This document shows, piece after piece, positions 1 to 7,256 of a stretch of 64,000 nucleotides of DNA. This DNA is from JAUZRW01 sp034437755. GTDB lineage: Bacteria; Chloroflexota; Anaerolineae; Aggregatilineales; Phototrophicaceae. A program made the position numbers and the translations under genes. The stretch is taken from NCBI GenBank assembly GCA_034437755.1, contig DAOTTV010000139.1, positions 10,517 to 74,516 on the forward strand. Direction: 5' to 3'. Numbering within the stretch: position 1 is the first letter of the stretch; each line of letters opens with the position of its first letter. The notes under the pieces are model-generated. The model saw nothing but the letters and a program-made list of their open reading frames with translations, was not told where the DNA came from and did no database searches.

Positions 1-382
1 GCCCCTGCTGATAGTGTACCCATGCGATATTAGCATACCCGCGATAGGTGGCGAGCAGATGGGTATATTGGTGCTGGGCTTGCGCTAAATCTGCCCGTTG
101 CCGAAACCCAATCGCACTGGTCTCGTAACGCAGGAGATAGGCATCGCCGCGCAGGGCAATGATGTCCGGTCGGCGCGTCGGCACATAGTGCTGACTGTGG
201 TCGAGTGCGCGCAAAGCGTCATGTGGTCTGGATTGCAGTAGCCGAACACGAGCGCGATACAGCCACGCTTCTGCCAGTTCATCGCTCATCAGACCGCCGT
301 TAATGAGCGTCTCTAAAATCGCATCTGCCTGCCGCAGATCGCGCGTCTCGACCAGCGTTCGCACACGTTCCAGCACTTGCAT
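1..382 (-). CDS. Partial TPR-like protein, continues past the left edge
   Basis: This frame stays open from an ATG at 382 to the window edge, giving about 127 residues that begin MQVLERVRTLVETRDL. The text is rich in Leu, Ala, Arg and Tyr, with helical stretches (LRQADAILETLINGG, DELAEAWLYRARVRLLQ, HDALRALDHSQHYVP) of the kind seen in tetratricopeptide repeats. It starts 5 nt after the plsX stop, so it is probably co-transcribed and translationally coupled with plsX. No catalytic motif is visible and the C-terminus is missing, so no function is assigned beyond a TPR-like scaffold. A shorter frame in another register at 85-282 is a shadow of this gene. Confidence 0.6.
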   Translation of the reverse strand, partial: MQVLERVRTLVETRDLRQADAILETLINGGLMSDELAEAWLYRARVRLLQSRPHDALRALDHSQHYVPTRRPDIIALRGDAYLLRYETSAIGFRQRADLAQAQHQYTHLLATYRGYANIAWVHYQQG

Positions 383-387
383 CACAT

Positions 388-1392
388 CTAAACTTTGACG
401 CTCAACTGTGCAAGCCCGTCTGTGATGGCTTCGATCACCCGCGCTTCAATAGCGAGTCGCGCTTGATTGATCGCCCCTTTTACACTGTGCGCGTCTGCGC
501 TCCCGTGCCCGATGATCACAATCCCGTTGACACCCAGTAAGGGTGCGCCGCCGATATTGCGCGTGTCGATGCGGTCGCGAACGCGCGCGAACGCGCCCCG
601 AGTCAGCAAACCGCCGATCGTGGATACTGGCTTAGCTTTGATTTCCTCGCGGATCACGTCTGTCAAATACGTGAGTGACGCTTCGTAGGTCTTAATGAAA
701 ATATTGCCGACGAAACCATCCATCACCAGCACATCAGTGCCGGTCTCCATCAGTTCTTTCGGTTCGATGTGTCCGCGATAGTTGATCGGCAGTTGTTGCA
801 TGGCGACTTGCGCCGCTTTGACCAATTGATTGCCTTTGCCTTCTTCTTCTCCGTTCGAGAGCGTGTGAACGCGCGGTGCCTGCCGTTTGAAGACTTGCTC
901 GGCATAAATACTGCCCATCATCGCGAATTGTTGCAACCATTCGACTTTTGAGTCGGCATTCGCCCCGACATCCAGCATGATGACAATTTCATCATTGACC
1001 GGGTAGAGTACCGTCAGCGCCGGTCGCTTGACCCCCGGAATACGGCGTAGGGTGCTTAGGGTGGCGATGGCATGTGCCGCGCCCGTGTTGCCCATCGAAA
1101 CGAAGCCGTCCGCTGTCCCATCTTTGACCATATTCAGCCCGATGTGCATCGAAGATTGCGGCTTCGACTTCATCACTGCGCTGGGTTTATCGTGCATGAC
1201 AATCTCTTCCGGCGCGTGGATGATCTCTAACGCGAGTCCCGTTGTATCGTGTTGATCTAACTCACGCTGGATACGCGCTTGATCGCCAATCAAAAACAGC
1301 GTGTCGCCATATTCACGGGCGGCGAGTACCGCGCCGGCGACATCGGGTTGGGGGCGATTGTCGGTTCCCATCGCGTCGATTGCAATTTTCAT
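388..1392 (-). CDS. plsX: Phosphate acyltransferase PlsX
   Basis: PlsX converts acyl-ACP and phosphate to acyl-phosphate, the donor used by PlsY to start phospholipid synthesis at the membrane. The 334-residue product has the family length and begins MKIAIDAMGTDNRPQPDV. Other family landmarks are VSMGNTGAAHAI, MLDVGANADSK and DGFVGNIFIKTYE. I chose the ATG at 1392, preceded by AAGGA, because the MKIAIDAMG opening is conserved; an upstream in-frame start would add 15 residues with no similarity to the family. The usual neighbours (rpmF, yceD, fab genes) are absent. A TPR-like gene follows after 5 nt. Confidence 0.95.
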   Translation of the reverse strand: MKIAIDAMGTDNRPQPDVAGAVLAAREYGDTLFLIGDQARIQRELDQHDTTGLALEIIHAPEEIVMHDKPSAVMKSKPQSSMHIGLNMVKDGTADGFVSMGNTGAAHAIATLSTLRRIPGVKRPALTVLYPVNDEIVIMLDVGANADSKVEWLQQFAMMGSIYAEQVFKRQAPRVHTLSNGEEEGKGNQLVKAAQVAMQQLPINYRGHIEPKELMETGTDVLVMDGFVGNIFIKTYEASLTYLTDVIREEIKAKPVSTIGGLLTRGAFARVRDRIDTRNIGGAPLLGVNGIVIIGHGSADAHSVKGAINQARLAIEARVIEAITDGLAQLSVKV

Positions 1393-1455
1393 AATTAGCT
1401 TGCATCCTTCTGTTTCATCAATCACAAATTGTCCCAAGTTTACCTTAAATTGCCA

Positions 1456-1483
1456 TTGACAAACACGTTGGCCTGGCTATAAT
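1456..1483 (+). promoter_or_regulatory. Consensus sigma-70 promoter for tRNA-Leu
   Basis: TTGACA (1456-1461) and TATAAT (1478-1483) are both perfect hexamers separated by 16 nt. Transcription would start near 1490, about 18 nt before the mature tRNA 5' end. Confidence 0.85.
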
Positions 1484-1507
1484 TTTCTGTACGATAAATT
1501 GCAAAAT

Positions 1508-1589
1508 GCTCTGATGGCGGAATTGGCAGACGCGCACGGTTGAGGGCCGTGTCCTTAACGGGGTGGAGGTTCGAGTCCTCTTCAGAGCA
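1508..1589 (+). tRNA. tRNA-Leu (anticodon GAG)
   Basis: The acceptor stem pairs GCTCTGA (1508-1514) with TCAGAGC (1582-1588), followed by discriminator A at 1589. The anticodon stem CACGG/CCGTG (1535-1539/1547-1551) encloses the loop TTGAGGG, with anticodon GAG at 1542-1544 reading CUC/CUU leucine codons. The long variable arm (class II tRNA) and T-arm loop TTCGAGT fit tRNA-Leu. CCA is not encoded, so it must be added after transcription. Confidence 0.95.
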
Positions 1590-1603
1590 CTTCTAACACA
1601 CAA

Positions 1604-1630
1604 AACGCTCGCGAATATGCGAGTGTTTTT
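1604..1630 (+). terminator. Rho-independent terminator after tRNA-Leu
   Basis: A 9-bp stem AACGCTCGC / GCGAGTGTT (one G-U pair) with a 6-nt loop is followed by further T residues. It lies 15 nt after the tRNA 3' end. Confidence 0.8.
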
Positions 1631-1733
1631 GATTCAGCCCCACTGAGGAAAGAAGTTGCGACCGCGCCCACTTAGATATAAACTACACAATGTGGATATG
1701 CTACTTACCTAAACACCCGTGGAGACGACCCTT

Positions 1734-2765
1734 ATGGCATCTGCCGCCCAAACTTTAAACGAAGCGTTTGATTTAATTGAAAATGGCGACTTGTCAGCGG
1801 CGCGGCAACTCTTGGATACCATCCGCGATGACGCACAAGATGATCCCGACTTTTGGTGGATTTATGCCCACGCAACCGAAGACGCAGATCAAGGGCGAGT
1901 GGCTCTGCGCCGTGTTCTCGAACTTGATTATGAGTATCCCGACGCGCGTGATCTCGCCCAGCGCATCGGTGTTGACGTGCCGACACCCGCGCCCGATGCA
2001 CAGATGACGACTACGCGCCCAATTGATGCGCCGGCACCGGGAAATTTACCGGATCTACCGAAAGCAGACCTAGCGGCAGTGCCGGATACTGTCAACTCGG
2101 CGGATGAACCCGCCGATACATCGAGCGATAATCGCAACGCCTTGTTCATCGCAATTATTGTCATTTTGCTCCTGATTATCGGCGGTTATCTTGCCTTACA
2201 GGCGCTCGGCATCATCGGTGATGACCCCGACCCGACCCCGACCCCAGCCCCGACGGAGATTGTTGGGGTAGCGACTCCGGTGCCAATCATCCTGACGACC
2301 CCGCCTGAAATCGAAGCGACTGAAGCCGTGACCGACGAGGCAACCGAAGCCGTGACCGACGAACCAGCAGACCCAACAGATACGCCGACTGACCCGACGA
2401 GTACCGCTACAGCGGTCGATGCATCTGCACAAGCGGCGAGTGATGATGAACTCGCTACTGCGCTGGCAGAATTCGATGTGCCGGATGCGGGTGTCACCAG
2501 TGATGAGACCCGCCTTGGCAACACGCTGATTATCACGGTCTGTACGACACCCGGCCCCGCCGCCTCATCGACCATCGGCGAGATTGCGGATACGTTGACG
2601 GACTTTGAGTTAGACGAAACGTATGAGGCGATCGGTTTTGCGATCACTAACTGTGATGATGATGCGGTCTTCAACCTGCTGGGTATCTCGCGCGATGTCT
2701 ATGACTCGTTCGTAGCGGGCGGGATTACCCTGCAAGACTTACGTGCTAGTCTGCGCCCGATTTAA
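1734..2765 (+). CDS. Membrane-anchored protein with TPR-like N-terminus and extracytoplasmic tail, function unknown
   Basis: The 343-residue product has three parts. The cytoplasmic N-terminus (about 1-75) resembles TPR helices (EAFDLIENGDLSAARQLLD). One membrane helix lies near residues 135-160 (LFIAIIVILLLIIGGYLAL). A Pro/Thr/Glu-rich linker (DPDPTPTPAPTE, with a repeated EATEAVTDE unit) leads to a C-terminal domain of about 100 residues with no family I recognise. I chose the ATG at 1734, which has GGAG nine nt upstream; a GTG at 1719 would add five residues. The gene converges with the kinase and their coding ends overlap by 20 nt. Function is unknown. Confidence 0.75.
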   Translation: MASAAQTLNEAFDLIENGDLSAARQLLDTIRDDAQDDPDFWWIYAHATEDADQGRVALRRVLELDYEYPDARDLAQRIGVDVPTPAPDAQMTTTRPIDAPAPGNLPDLPKADLAAVPDTVNSADEPADTSSDNRNALFIAIIVILLLIIGGYLALQALGIIGDDPDPTPTPAPTEIVGVATPVPIILTTPPEIEATEAVTDEATEAVTDEPADPTDTPTDPTSTATAVDASAQAASDDELATALAEFDVPDAGVTSDETRLGNTLIITVCTTPGPAASSTIGEIADTLTDFELDETYEAIGFAITNCDDDAVFNLLGISRDVYDSFVAGGITLQDLRASLRPI

Positions 2766-4389
2766 GCCCCTCGTTGATTGGCAAGGTGATGGTAAAAACT
2801 GTCCCCTTGCCAACTTCACTCTCGACTTCGATCGTGCCGTTGTGTGTCTCGATGATATGGTGACTGATGAACAGCCCCAGGCCGGTTCCGCTAGCTTTGG
2901 TAGTTACGAAGGAGTCGAAGATTTTGTCGATCAAATCTTCTCCAATACCGTGACCGGTGTCTGCAAAGCACAAGATGATCTGATCATCGATCACTTCTGA
3001 TGTGATTGATAATCGACCGCCATCATTCATCGCCGCTTGTGCGTTGATGATCAAGTTCAGGAAAACTTGCTCTAACTGATCGCGACTGCCATGAATGATG
3101 ATGTCCTCGTGAATATCAATCGCGACATCCAGACCGCTCTTACGGATATACGTGCGACTCAGACCGAGGACATCGTTGATCACTTCTGCAAGGTTGAATT
3201 CTTCGATATTAGGAATATCTTCGGCGCGCTTGCGGGTGAACTGCTGTAAGCGCTCGATTGTCCGGCTAATACGCCGCACGCTATTCAGCGATTGTTCAAT
3301 GTCTTCAGGGTGGATGGGATTGCCAGCTTCGACATCTTCCTGCATCAGTTCTAAATTCAGGCGAATCGGGAGCAAGGGATTATTGATCTCATGCGCGATC
3401 CCAGCCGCCAATTGACCAACAGATGCGAGCTTCTCCGAACGTATCAGCAGATTTTGTGCCGAGCGCAATTCCGCCGTGCGTTCATCGACTAAATCTTGCA
3501 GACGCTCGGCATAGCGCAACTGCTCTTCGTAGAAGATCGCATTGCGTAACGCCAATGTAATCTGGCGACTCGCCCCCTCAAACATTTGCTGGTGATATGA
3601 TGCGAAGGGTTGATCGTGGAACACAGCTAGAATACCCAGTATCGCATCGCCATGCCTCAGCTTAATCGCCATGCCATAATCGGCTGAGGTGATGCCTGCG
3701 TCGGGGTCTTGCCACGTGACAAGCGCATCAGATGAGTCCATGTGATACATAAGTTGATCATCATCAATCTCGACATTGAAGGACTCACCGTGCCGATTGC
3801 CACACGTGACATGCATAATCTCACCAAATTCATCGAATTGATAGACGATTGCTGAATGCGACGGCACGATGTCTAAGGCGAGATAGATCACGTATTCGAG
3901 CAATTCATCGACTGAATATCGGTTGTTCAGCGTCTCGCTCATCTGCAACATCGCGCGCAAGTCCGCCGTGCGCTGTTGCAACTGCTTGCGTAGACGATAG
4001 GCCTCTAGCTTGTTCTGGGCACGCGCCATCAGTTCCCGCGGCTTGATCGGCTTCGGGATGTAATCATCCGCGCCTAACGCCAAGCCGCGCTCGATGTCTT
4101 CGGCTTCGTCTTTGGCTGTGATGAAAATTGTCGGAATATCGGTCGTGATCGTATGACTTCGCAGGGCTTTCATCACTTCAAAGCCATCCATGCCGGGCAT
4201 CATCACATCCAGCAAAATCAAATCCGGTTGTAGGTCGATCGCTTTGTTGATCGCTCCTTCACCGTTGTTGGCGGTGTCTGCGCGATAGCCGCGCATCTCA
4301 AACAGGCGTTTGATCATCTCAGCGGCGGGCGCGTGATCGTCTACGATTAGAACCAATGGCGTTACCATTGCTTCTTGCATCTCATCCAT
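2746..4389 (-). CDS. Receiver-GAF-histidine kinase hybrid
   Basis: This 547-residue protein looks cytoplasmic, with no membrane segment. Its N-terminal receiver domain (about 9-122) has the acidic pair D17-D18, phospho-acceptor D61 in LILLDVMMPGMDGF and the conserved K113. A GAF-like region (about 165-285) and a short coiled coil follow. The HisKA domain has its phospho-histidine near residue 333 in AAGIAHEINNPL. The C-terminal HATPase_c domain carries an N-box (NLIINAQAAM) and G-boxes DTGHGIG and GTGLGLF. A receiver placed before the kinase suggests its activity is controlled by another histidine kinase. I chose the ATG at 4389 because AAGGTG lies 6 nt upstream; a GTG at 4398 is the alternative. 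No cognate regulator gene is adjacent. Confidence 0.9.
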   Translation of the reverse strand: MDEMQEAMVTPLVLIVDDHAPAAEMIKRLFEMRGYRADTANNGEGAINKAIDLQPDLILLDVMMPGMDGFEVMKALRSHTITTDIPTIFITAKDEAEDIERGLALGADDYIPKPIKPRELMARAQNKLEAYRLRKQLQQRTADLRAMLQMSETLNNRYSVDELLEYVIYLALDIVPSHSAIVYQFDEFGEIMHVTCGNRHGESFNVEIDDDQLMYHMDSSDALVTWQDPDAGITSADYGMAIKLRHGDAILGILAVFHDQPFASYHQQMFEGASRQITLALRNAIFYEEQLRYAERLQDLVDERTAELRSAQNLLIRSEKLASVGQLAAGIAHEINNPLLPIRLNLELMQEDVEAGNPIHPEDIEQSLNSVRRISRTIERLQQFTRKRAEDIPNIEEFNLAEVINDVLGLSRTYIRKSGLDVAIDIHEDIIIHGSRDQLEQVFLNLIINAQAAMNDGGRLSITSEVIDDQIILCFADTGHGIGEDLIDKIFDSFVTTKASGTGLGLFISHHIIETHNGTIEVESEVGKGTVFTITLPINEGLKSGAD

Positions 4390-4458
4390 AGGATTCACCT
4401 TAATTTTACGTCGTACGTGCTAGCGCAAGGGATTACGAACAAGTTGTCATCGGAATGC

Positions 4459-4520
4459 TTGTAAGGGTTTGCTATAGCGAACCCGTTACACAACGGTCGC
4501 ACGATAGGTCGTCCTTACAA
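4459..4520. other. Nested inverted repeats in the 268-nt gap before the S41 protease
   Basis: The divergent gap 4390-4657 contains an outer inverted repeat TTGTAAGG (4459-4466) / CCTTACAA (4513-4520). Inside it is a hairpin GGGTTTGC-TATA-GCGAACCC and a small CGTT/AACG pair. It could be a folded RNA or a degenerate short mobile element. I see no gene in the gap. A weak -10-like TACAAT lies at 4614-4619 upstream of the protease. Confidence 0.4.
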
Positions 4521-4657
4521 TCCGTTAGAACGTGGGTCAAAGAAACGACTCCCTGACGAGTCTCTCGTAGACCCTAGCGCAATAAACTGCTGTTAACGTC
4601 TCTGGCTTAGTGTTACAATATATCTATTCTAGTACAAATTATCATAGTGAAGCATAA

Positions 4658-5878
4658 ATGAAATTATCGCAACCCAATCAAACTACGTATATCCGGTCAA
4701 TTATCACCGGGGCAATTGCGGGCATCGCCCTCGCGAGCATGTTTATGCTGGGCATCTTTGCCCGCGAGATTTTTGGCATCCCGCCACCGCTCGCGCTGGC
4801 GACAGATGATCCGACAGAGAGTGCCGGCTATCCTTTGATCGACGAAGTGCAGGATTTGCTCGATCAAGTCTATCTGCGCGACCAGCCGGGCTATACTGAG
4901 CGGCAATATGCCGCCATTCGTGGGTTACTCAGCTCACTGGATGATCCTAACACCTTCTTCATTGATCCGCCTGTTGCCCGTAGCGAAGCCCAAGCCCTTG
5001 CCGGCACGTATGGTGGTATCGGCGTGCAACTCCGGCGCAATGAAGCCGGTGCATTCGTGCTGTATCCTTTTCCAGAGTCACCCGCACGCGAGGCAGGGAT
5101 CATCGACGGCGCTGAACTGATCGCGATTGACGGGATGCCGGTTGACCAGACGACACAGGTTGATGCGGTTGACCAACTAATGCGGGGTGAAGTTGATGCG
5201 GGTAACGGCATCCAGCTCACTGTGCGGCAGGCAGGGGAAGACTTCATGACATTCGTCGAATTCGCTGTCATCAATGTGCCTTCAGTTGTCGCGCGTGTGC
5301 TCGATCAAGATGAGCGTATCGCTTATGTACAAGTGCTTCGCTTCACTAGTCGCACGCCAGATGAATTAGAAGAAACCCTGCGCGACCTAGATGTGCAATC
5401 GCTACAGGGCTTGGTGCTCGACCTGCGCGATAACAGCGGCGGTCTGCTGAACGAGTCGGTACAAGTGGCAAGCCAGTTCCTCGATGGTGGCGTTGTGATC
5501 TACGAAGTCACGCAGGATGAGGAGACAGCGATCAATGCCGAGCGCGGCGGCGTTGCGACCGAAATCCCGCTAGTTGTTCTCGTCAATCGGGGGACTGCCA
5601 GCGCGTCAGAACTCGTCGCAGGCGCGATCCGCGATCGTGATCGGGGTATTCTGATCGGTCAGCAGACCTTCGGTAAGGGCACTGTCCAGCAAATCTTCAC
5701 GCTGTCAGATGGATCGTCGGTACATATCACATCTGCCGAGTGGTTCACACCAGATCGCGTGCCACTCGCAGGGGTCGGGCTAGAACCGACGATTGCCATG
5801 ATCCCTCATGAGAACGGGCGCGATGTCGAACTCGGGGAAGCCGTGCGCTATCTCCAAGAGCAAATAGCAAGCCAATAA
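4658..5878 (+). CDS. S41-family C-terminal processing protease (CtpA/Prc-like)
   Basis: S41 proteases degrade or trim periplasmic or cell-surface proteins from their C-termini. The 406-residue product has an N-terminal membrane anchor (about 13-35), a PDZ-like region starting around GGIGVQLRRNEAGAF and a tail-specific protease domain. The Ser-Lys dyad is visible as S315 in GTASASE and K340 in TFGKGTVQ, with the normal spacing of 25 residues. DNSGGLL is the conserved turn before it. smpB starts 25 nt downstream. The pairing is suggestive because SmpB/tmRNA and C-terminal proteases both deal with C-terminal tags, but the genes may simply be neighbours. Confidence 0.92.
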   Translation: MKLSQPNQTTYIRSIITGAIAGIALASMFMLGIFAREIFGIPPPLALATDDPTESAGYPLIDEVQDLLDQVYLRDQPGYTERQYAAIRGLLSSLDDPNTFFIDPPVARSEAQALAGTYGGIGVQLRRNEAGAFVLYPFPESPAREAGIIDGAELIAIDGMPVDQTTQVDAVDQLMRGEVDAGNGIQLTVRQAGEDFMTFVEFAVINVPSVVARVLDQDERIAYVQVLRFTSRTPDELEETLRDLDVQSLQGLVLDLRDNSGGLLNESVQVASQFLDGGVVIYEVTQDEETAINAERGGVATEIPLVVLVNRGTASASELVAGAIRDRDRGILIGQQTFGKGTVQQIFTLSDGSSVHITSAEWFTPDRVPLAGVGLEPTIAMIPHENGRDVELGEAVRYLQEQIASQ

Positions 5879-5903
5879 CGAAAGTAAACACACACAAAGA
5901 CCT

Positions 5904-6395
5904 ATGGGAAAAAAGAAAAAGAAGAACAAGACACCAACCGACAATCAAAACCGAACGATCACGCTCAATCGCAAAGCACGCCATGACTATCACATCCTCG
6001 ACGATTATCACGCGGGGTTAGTCCTCGTGGGCTCTGAAATCAAGTCGATTCGTGCCGGGCGCGTCAACATCAGCGAGGGCTTTGTACAAGAGCGCAACGG
6101 TGAATTGTGGCTGATGGGCGTGCATATCGCACCGTATAAACAGGGTAAGACCTTCGGGCATGATGATCCTTTCCGTCCGCGCAAGCTACTGCTTCATCGC
6201 CGCGAGATCACCGAGATCACCGAGCGCATCCGCGACATCGGCTTTTCTTGCGTGCCACTTCGCCTTTACCTTGAGCGCGGTCTCGCTAAGATCGAAATCG
6301 CAGTCGCACGCGGCAAGAAGACCTACGACAAACGTCAGGATATTGCGAAGCGCGATGCCGAACGCAAGATGCGCCGCGCCCTGAAGAATTACTGA
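5904..6395 (+). CDS. smpB: SsrA-binding protein SmpB
   Basis: SmpB binds tmRNA and takes it to stalled ribosomes for trans-translation. The 163-residue product matches the family throughout: GSEIKSIRAGRVNISEGFV, the KLLLHRREI region, GLAKIEIAVARGKKTYDKR and a basic tail RDAERKMRRALKNY. The N-terminus has an extra Lys-rich extension (KKKKKN) before the domain. The ATG at 5904 is the only sensible start. No tmRNA gene was found in this window. Confidence 0.96.
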   Translation: MGKKKKKNKTPTDNQNRTITLNRKARHDYHILDDYHAGLVLVGSEIKSIRAGRVNISEGFVQERNGELWLMGVHIAPYKQGKTFGHDDPFRPRKLLLHRREITEITERIRDIGFSCVPLRLYLERGLAKIEIAVARGKKTYDKRQDIAKRDAERKMRRALKNY

Positions 6396-6455
6396 GAGCG
6401 CCGCGTAGCGATGCGAGCGATAATTGTATACAACCGATATATCACCAGATGAAGA

Positions 6456-7256
6456 ATGGCAGGATTGATGACCACAAAGTTCCCAACGTCCATCCGTGAA
6501 ATCAATGATTTGCCATCGACAGATAAACAAGCCATCTATCACACGCTGATTCCAGAATGGGTCTATCAAGATTTTGAGATCGACCCGCACTCAATCGGAG
6601 CGCGTGGACAAATACGGTATCTGTATCCGCAGGGCAGTCGTGCGATGGAAGTGTCCATCTATCAGAAGCCACAGGATCGTGATCCGTTGCTGTATTTGAA
6701 CATGGCTGATACGTTCAATAATCAGTTGATTGTGTTGCTAGTGGTCGTCAATGACCCCAGTGCTGAGCGTTATAACGTCGATGTTGATGTCTATGGTAAC
6801 CCGACCAACTACGGCACAGCGATGCGTAATATTCCAGCAGAGTTAGAGGCGATGCGCGCCGGGCTTGCGCCGGGACAAATTCGTACAGGTTTGCGTGCCT
6901 TTCGTAAATCTGTACCGGTGTTCGAAGCCTTTGTCGAAAATATGGGACACGATATGTTTTTGATTGAACCGCTGGCGTATCACAACGCGATTGTCTTTGA
7001 ACGCTACGGCTTCAACTACATTCGGGGTCTCAAGGATATGAAATTGATCCATGCTGAATTCCAGCCCGGGGGCGAGTATCATCGTAAGCTCACGCCGGAT
7101 AACCCGTTTCGGAAGCCCGAATTCGCGCAATCCATTCGCGGGCGCTCATGGGCGATCCACGATGGTATTCTTGGGCACCCATTCACCGGATTTCAAATGT
7201 ATAAACGAACAGGGAAACATGCCAATGTCAACACGTTCCCGCAGGCGCAGTGGTAA
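6456..7256 (+). CDS. Conserved-looking protein of unknown function
   Basis: This is a 266-residue soluble protein with no signal peptide or membrane helix. I do not recognise its family. The composition is that of a real globular protein (LLYLNMADTFNNQLIVLLVVV, AERYNVDVDVYGNPTNYGTA, MFLIEPLAYHNAIVFERYGF). The last segment resembles the end of some acetyltransferase folds only loosely. An alternative ATG lies at 6468, close behind AGGA. The following STAND ATPase gene overlaps it by about 30 nt, so the two are probably translated from one message and may work together. Confidence 0.7.
   Translation: MAGLMTTKFPTSIREINDLPSTDKQAIYHTLIPEWVYQDFEIDPHSIGARGQIRYLYPQGSRAMEVSIYQKPQDRDPLLYLNMADTFNNQLIVLLVVVNDPSAERYNVDVDVYGNPTNYGTAMRNIPAELEAMRAGLAPGQIRTGLRAFRKSVPVFEAFVENMGHDMFLIEPLAYHNAIVFERYGFNYIRGLKDMKLIHAEFQPGGEYHRKLTPDNPFRKPEFAQSIRGRSWAIHDGILGHPFTGFQMYKRTGKHANVNTFPQAQW

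Noticed and set aside
2186..2674. A 162-codon Ser/Val-rich frame opposite the gene at 1734-2765
   Set aside because: It mirrors the Thr/Pro/Glu repeats of the sense gene and has no ribosome-binding site; it is a shadow frame.
5879..6455. A tmRNA gene near smpB
   Set aside because: No tRNA-like ends or tag-coding frame were found around smpB or elsewhere in the window.
7051..7224. An upstream extension of the STAND ATPase gene
   Set aside because: The extra residues overlap the previous gene in another frame, look random and lack a ribosome-binding site; the start at 7225 has AGGGA.
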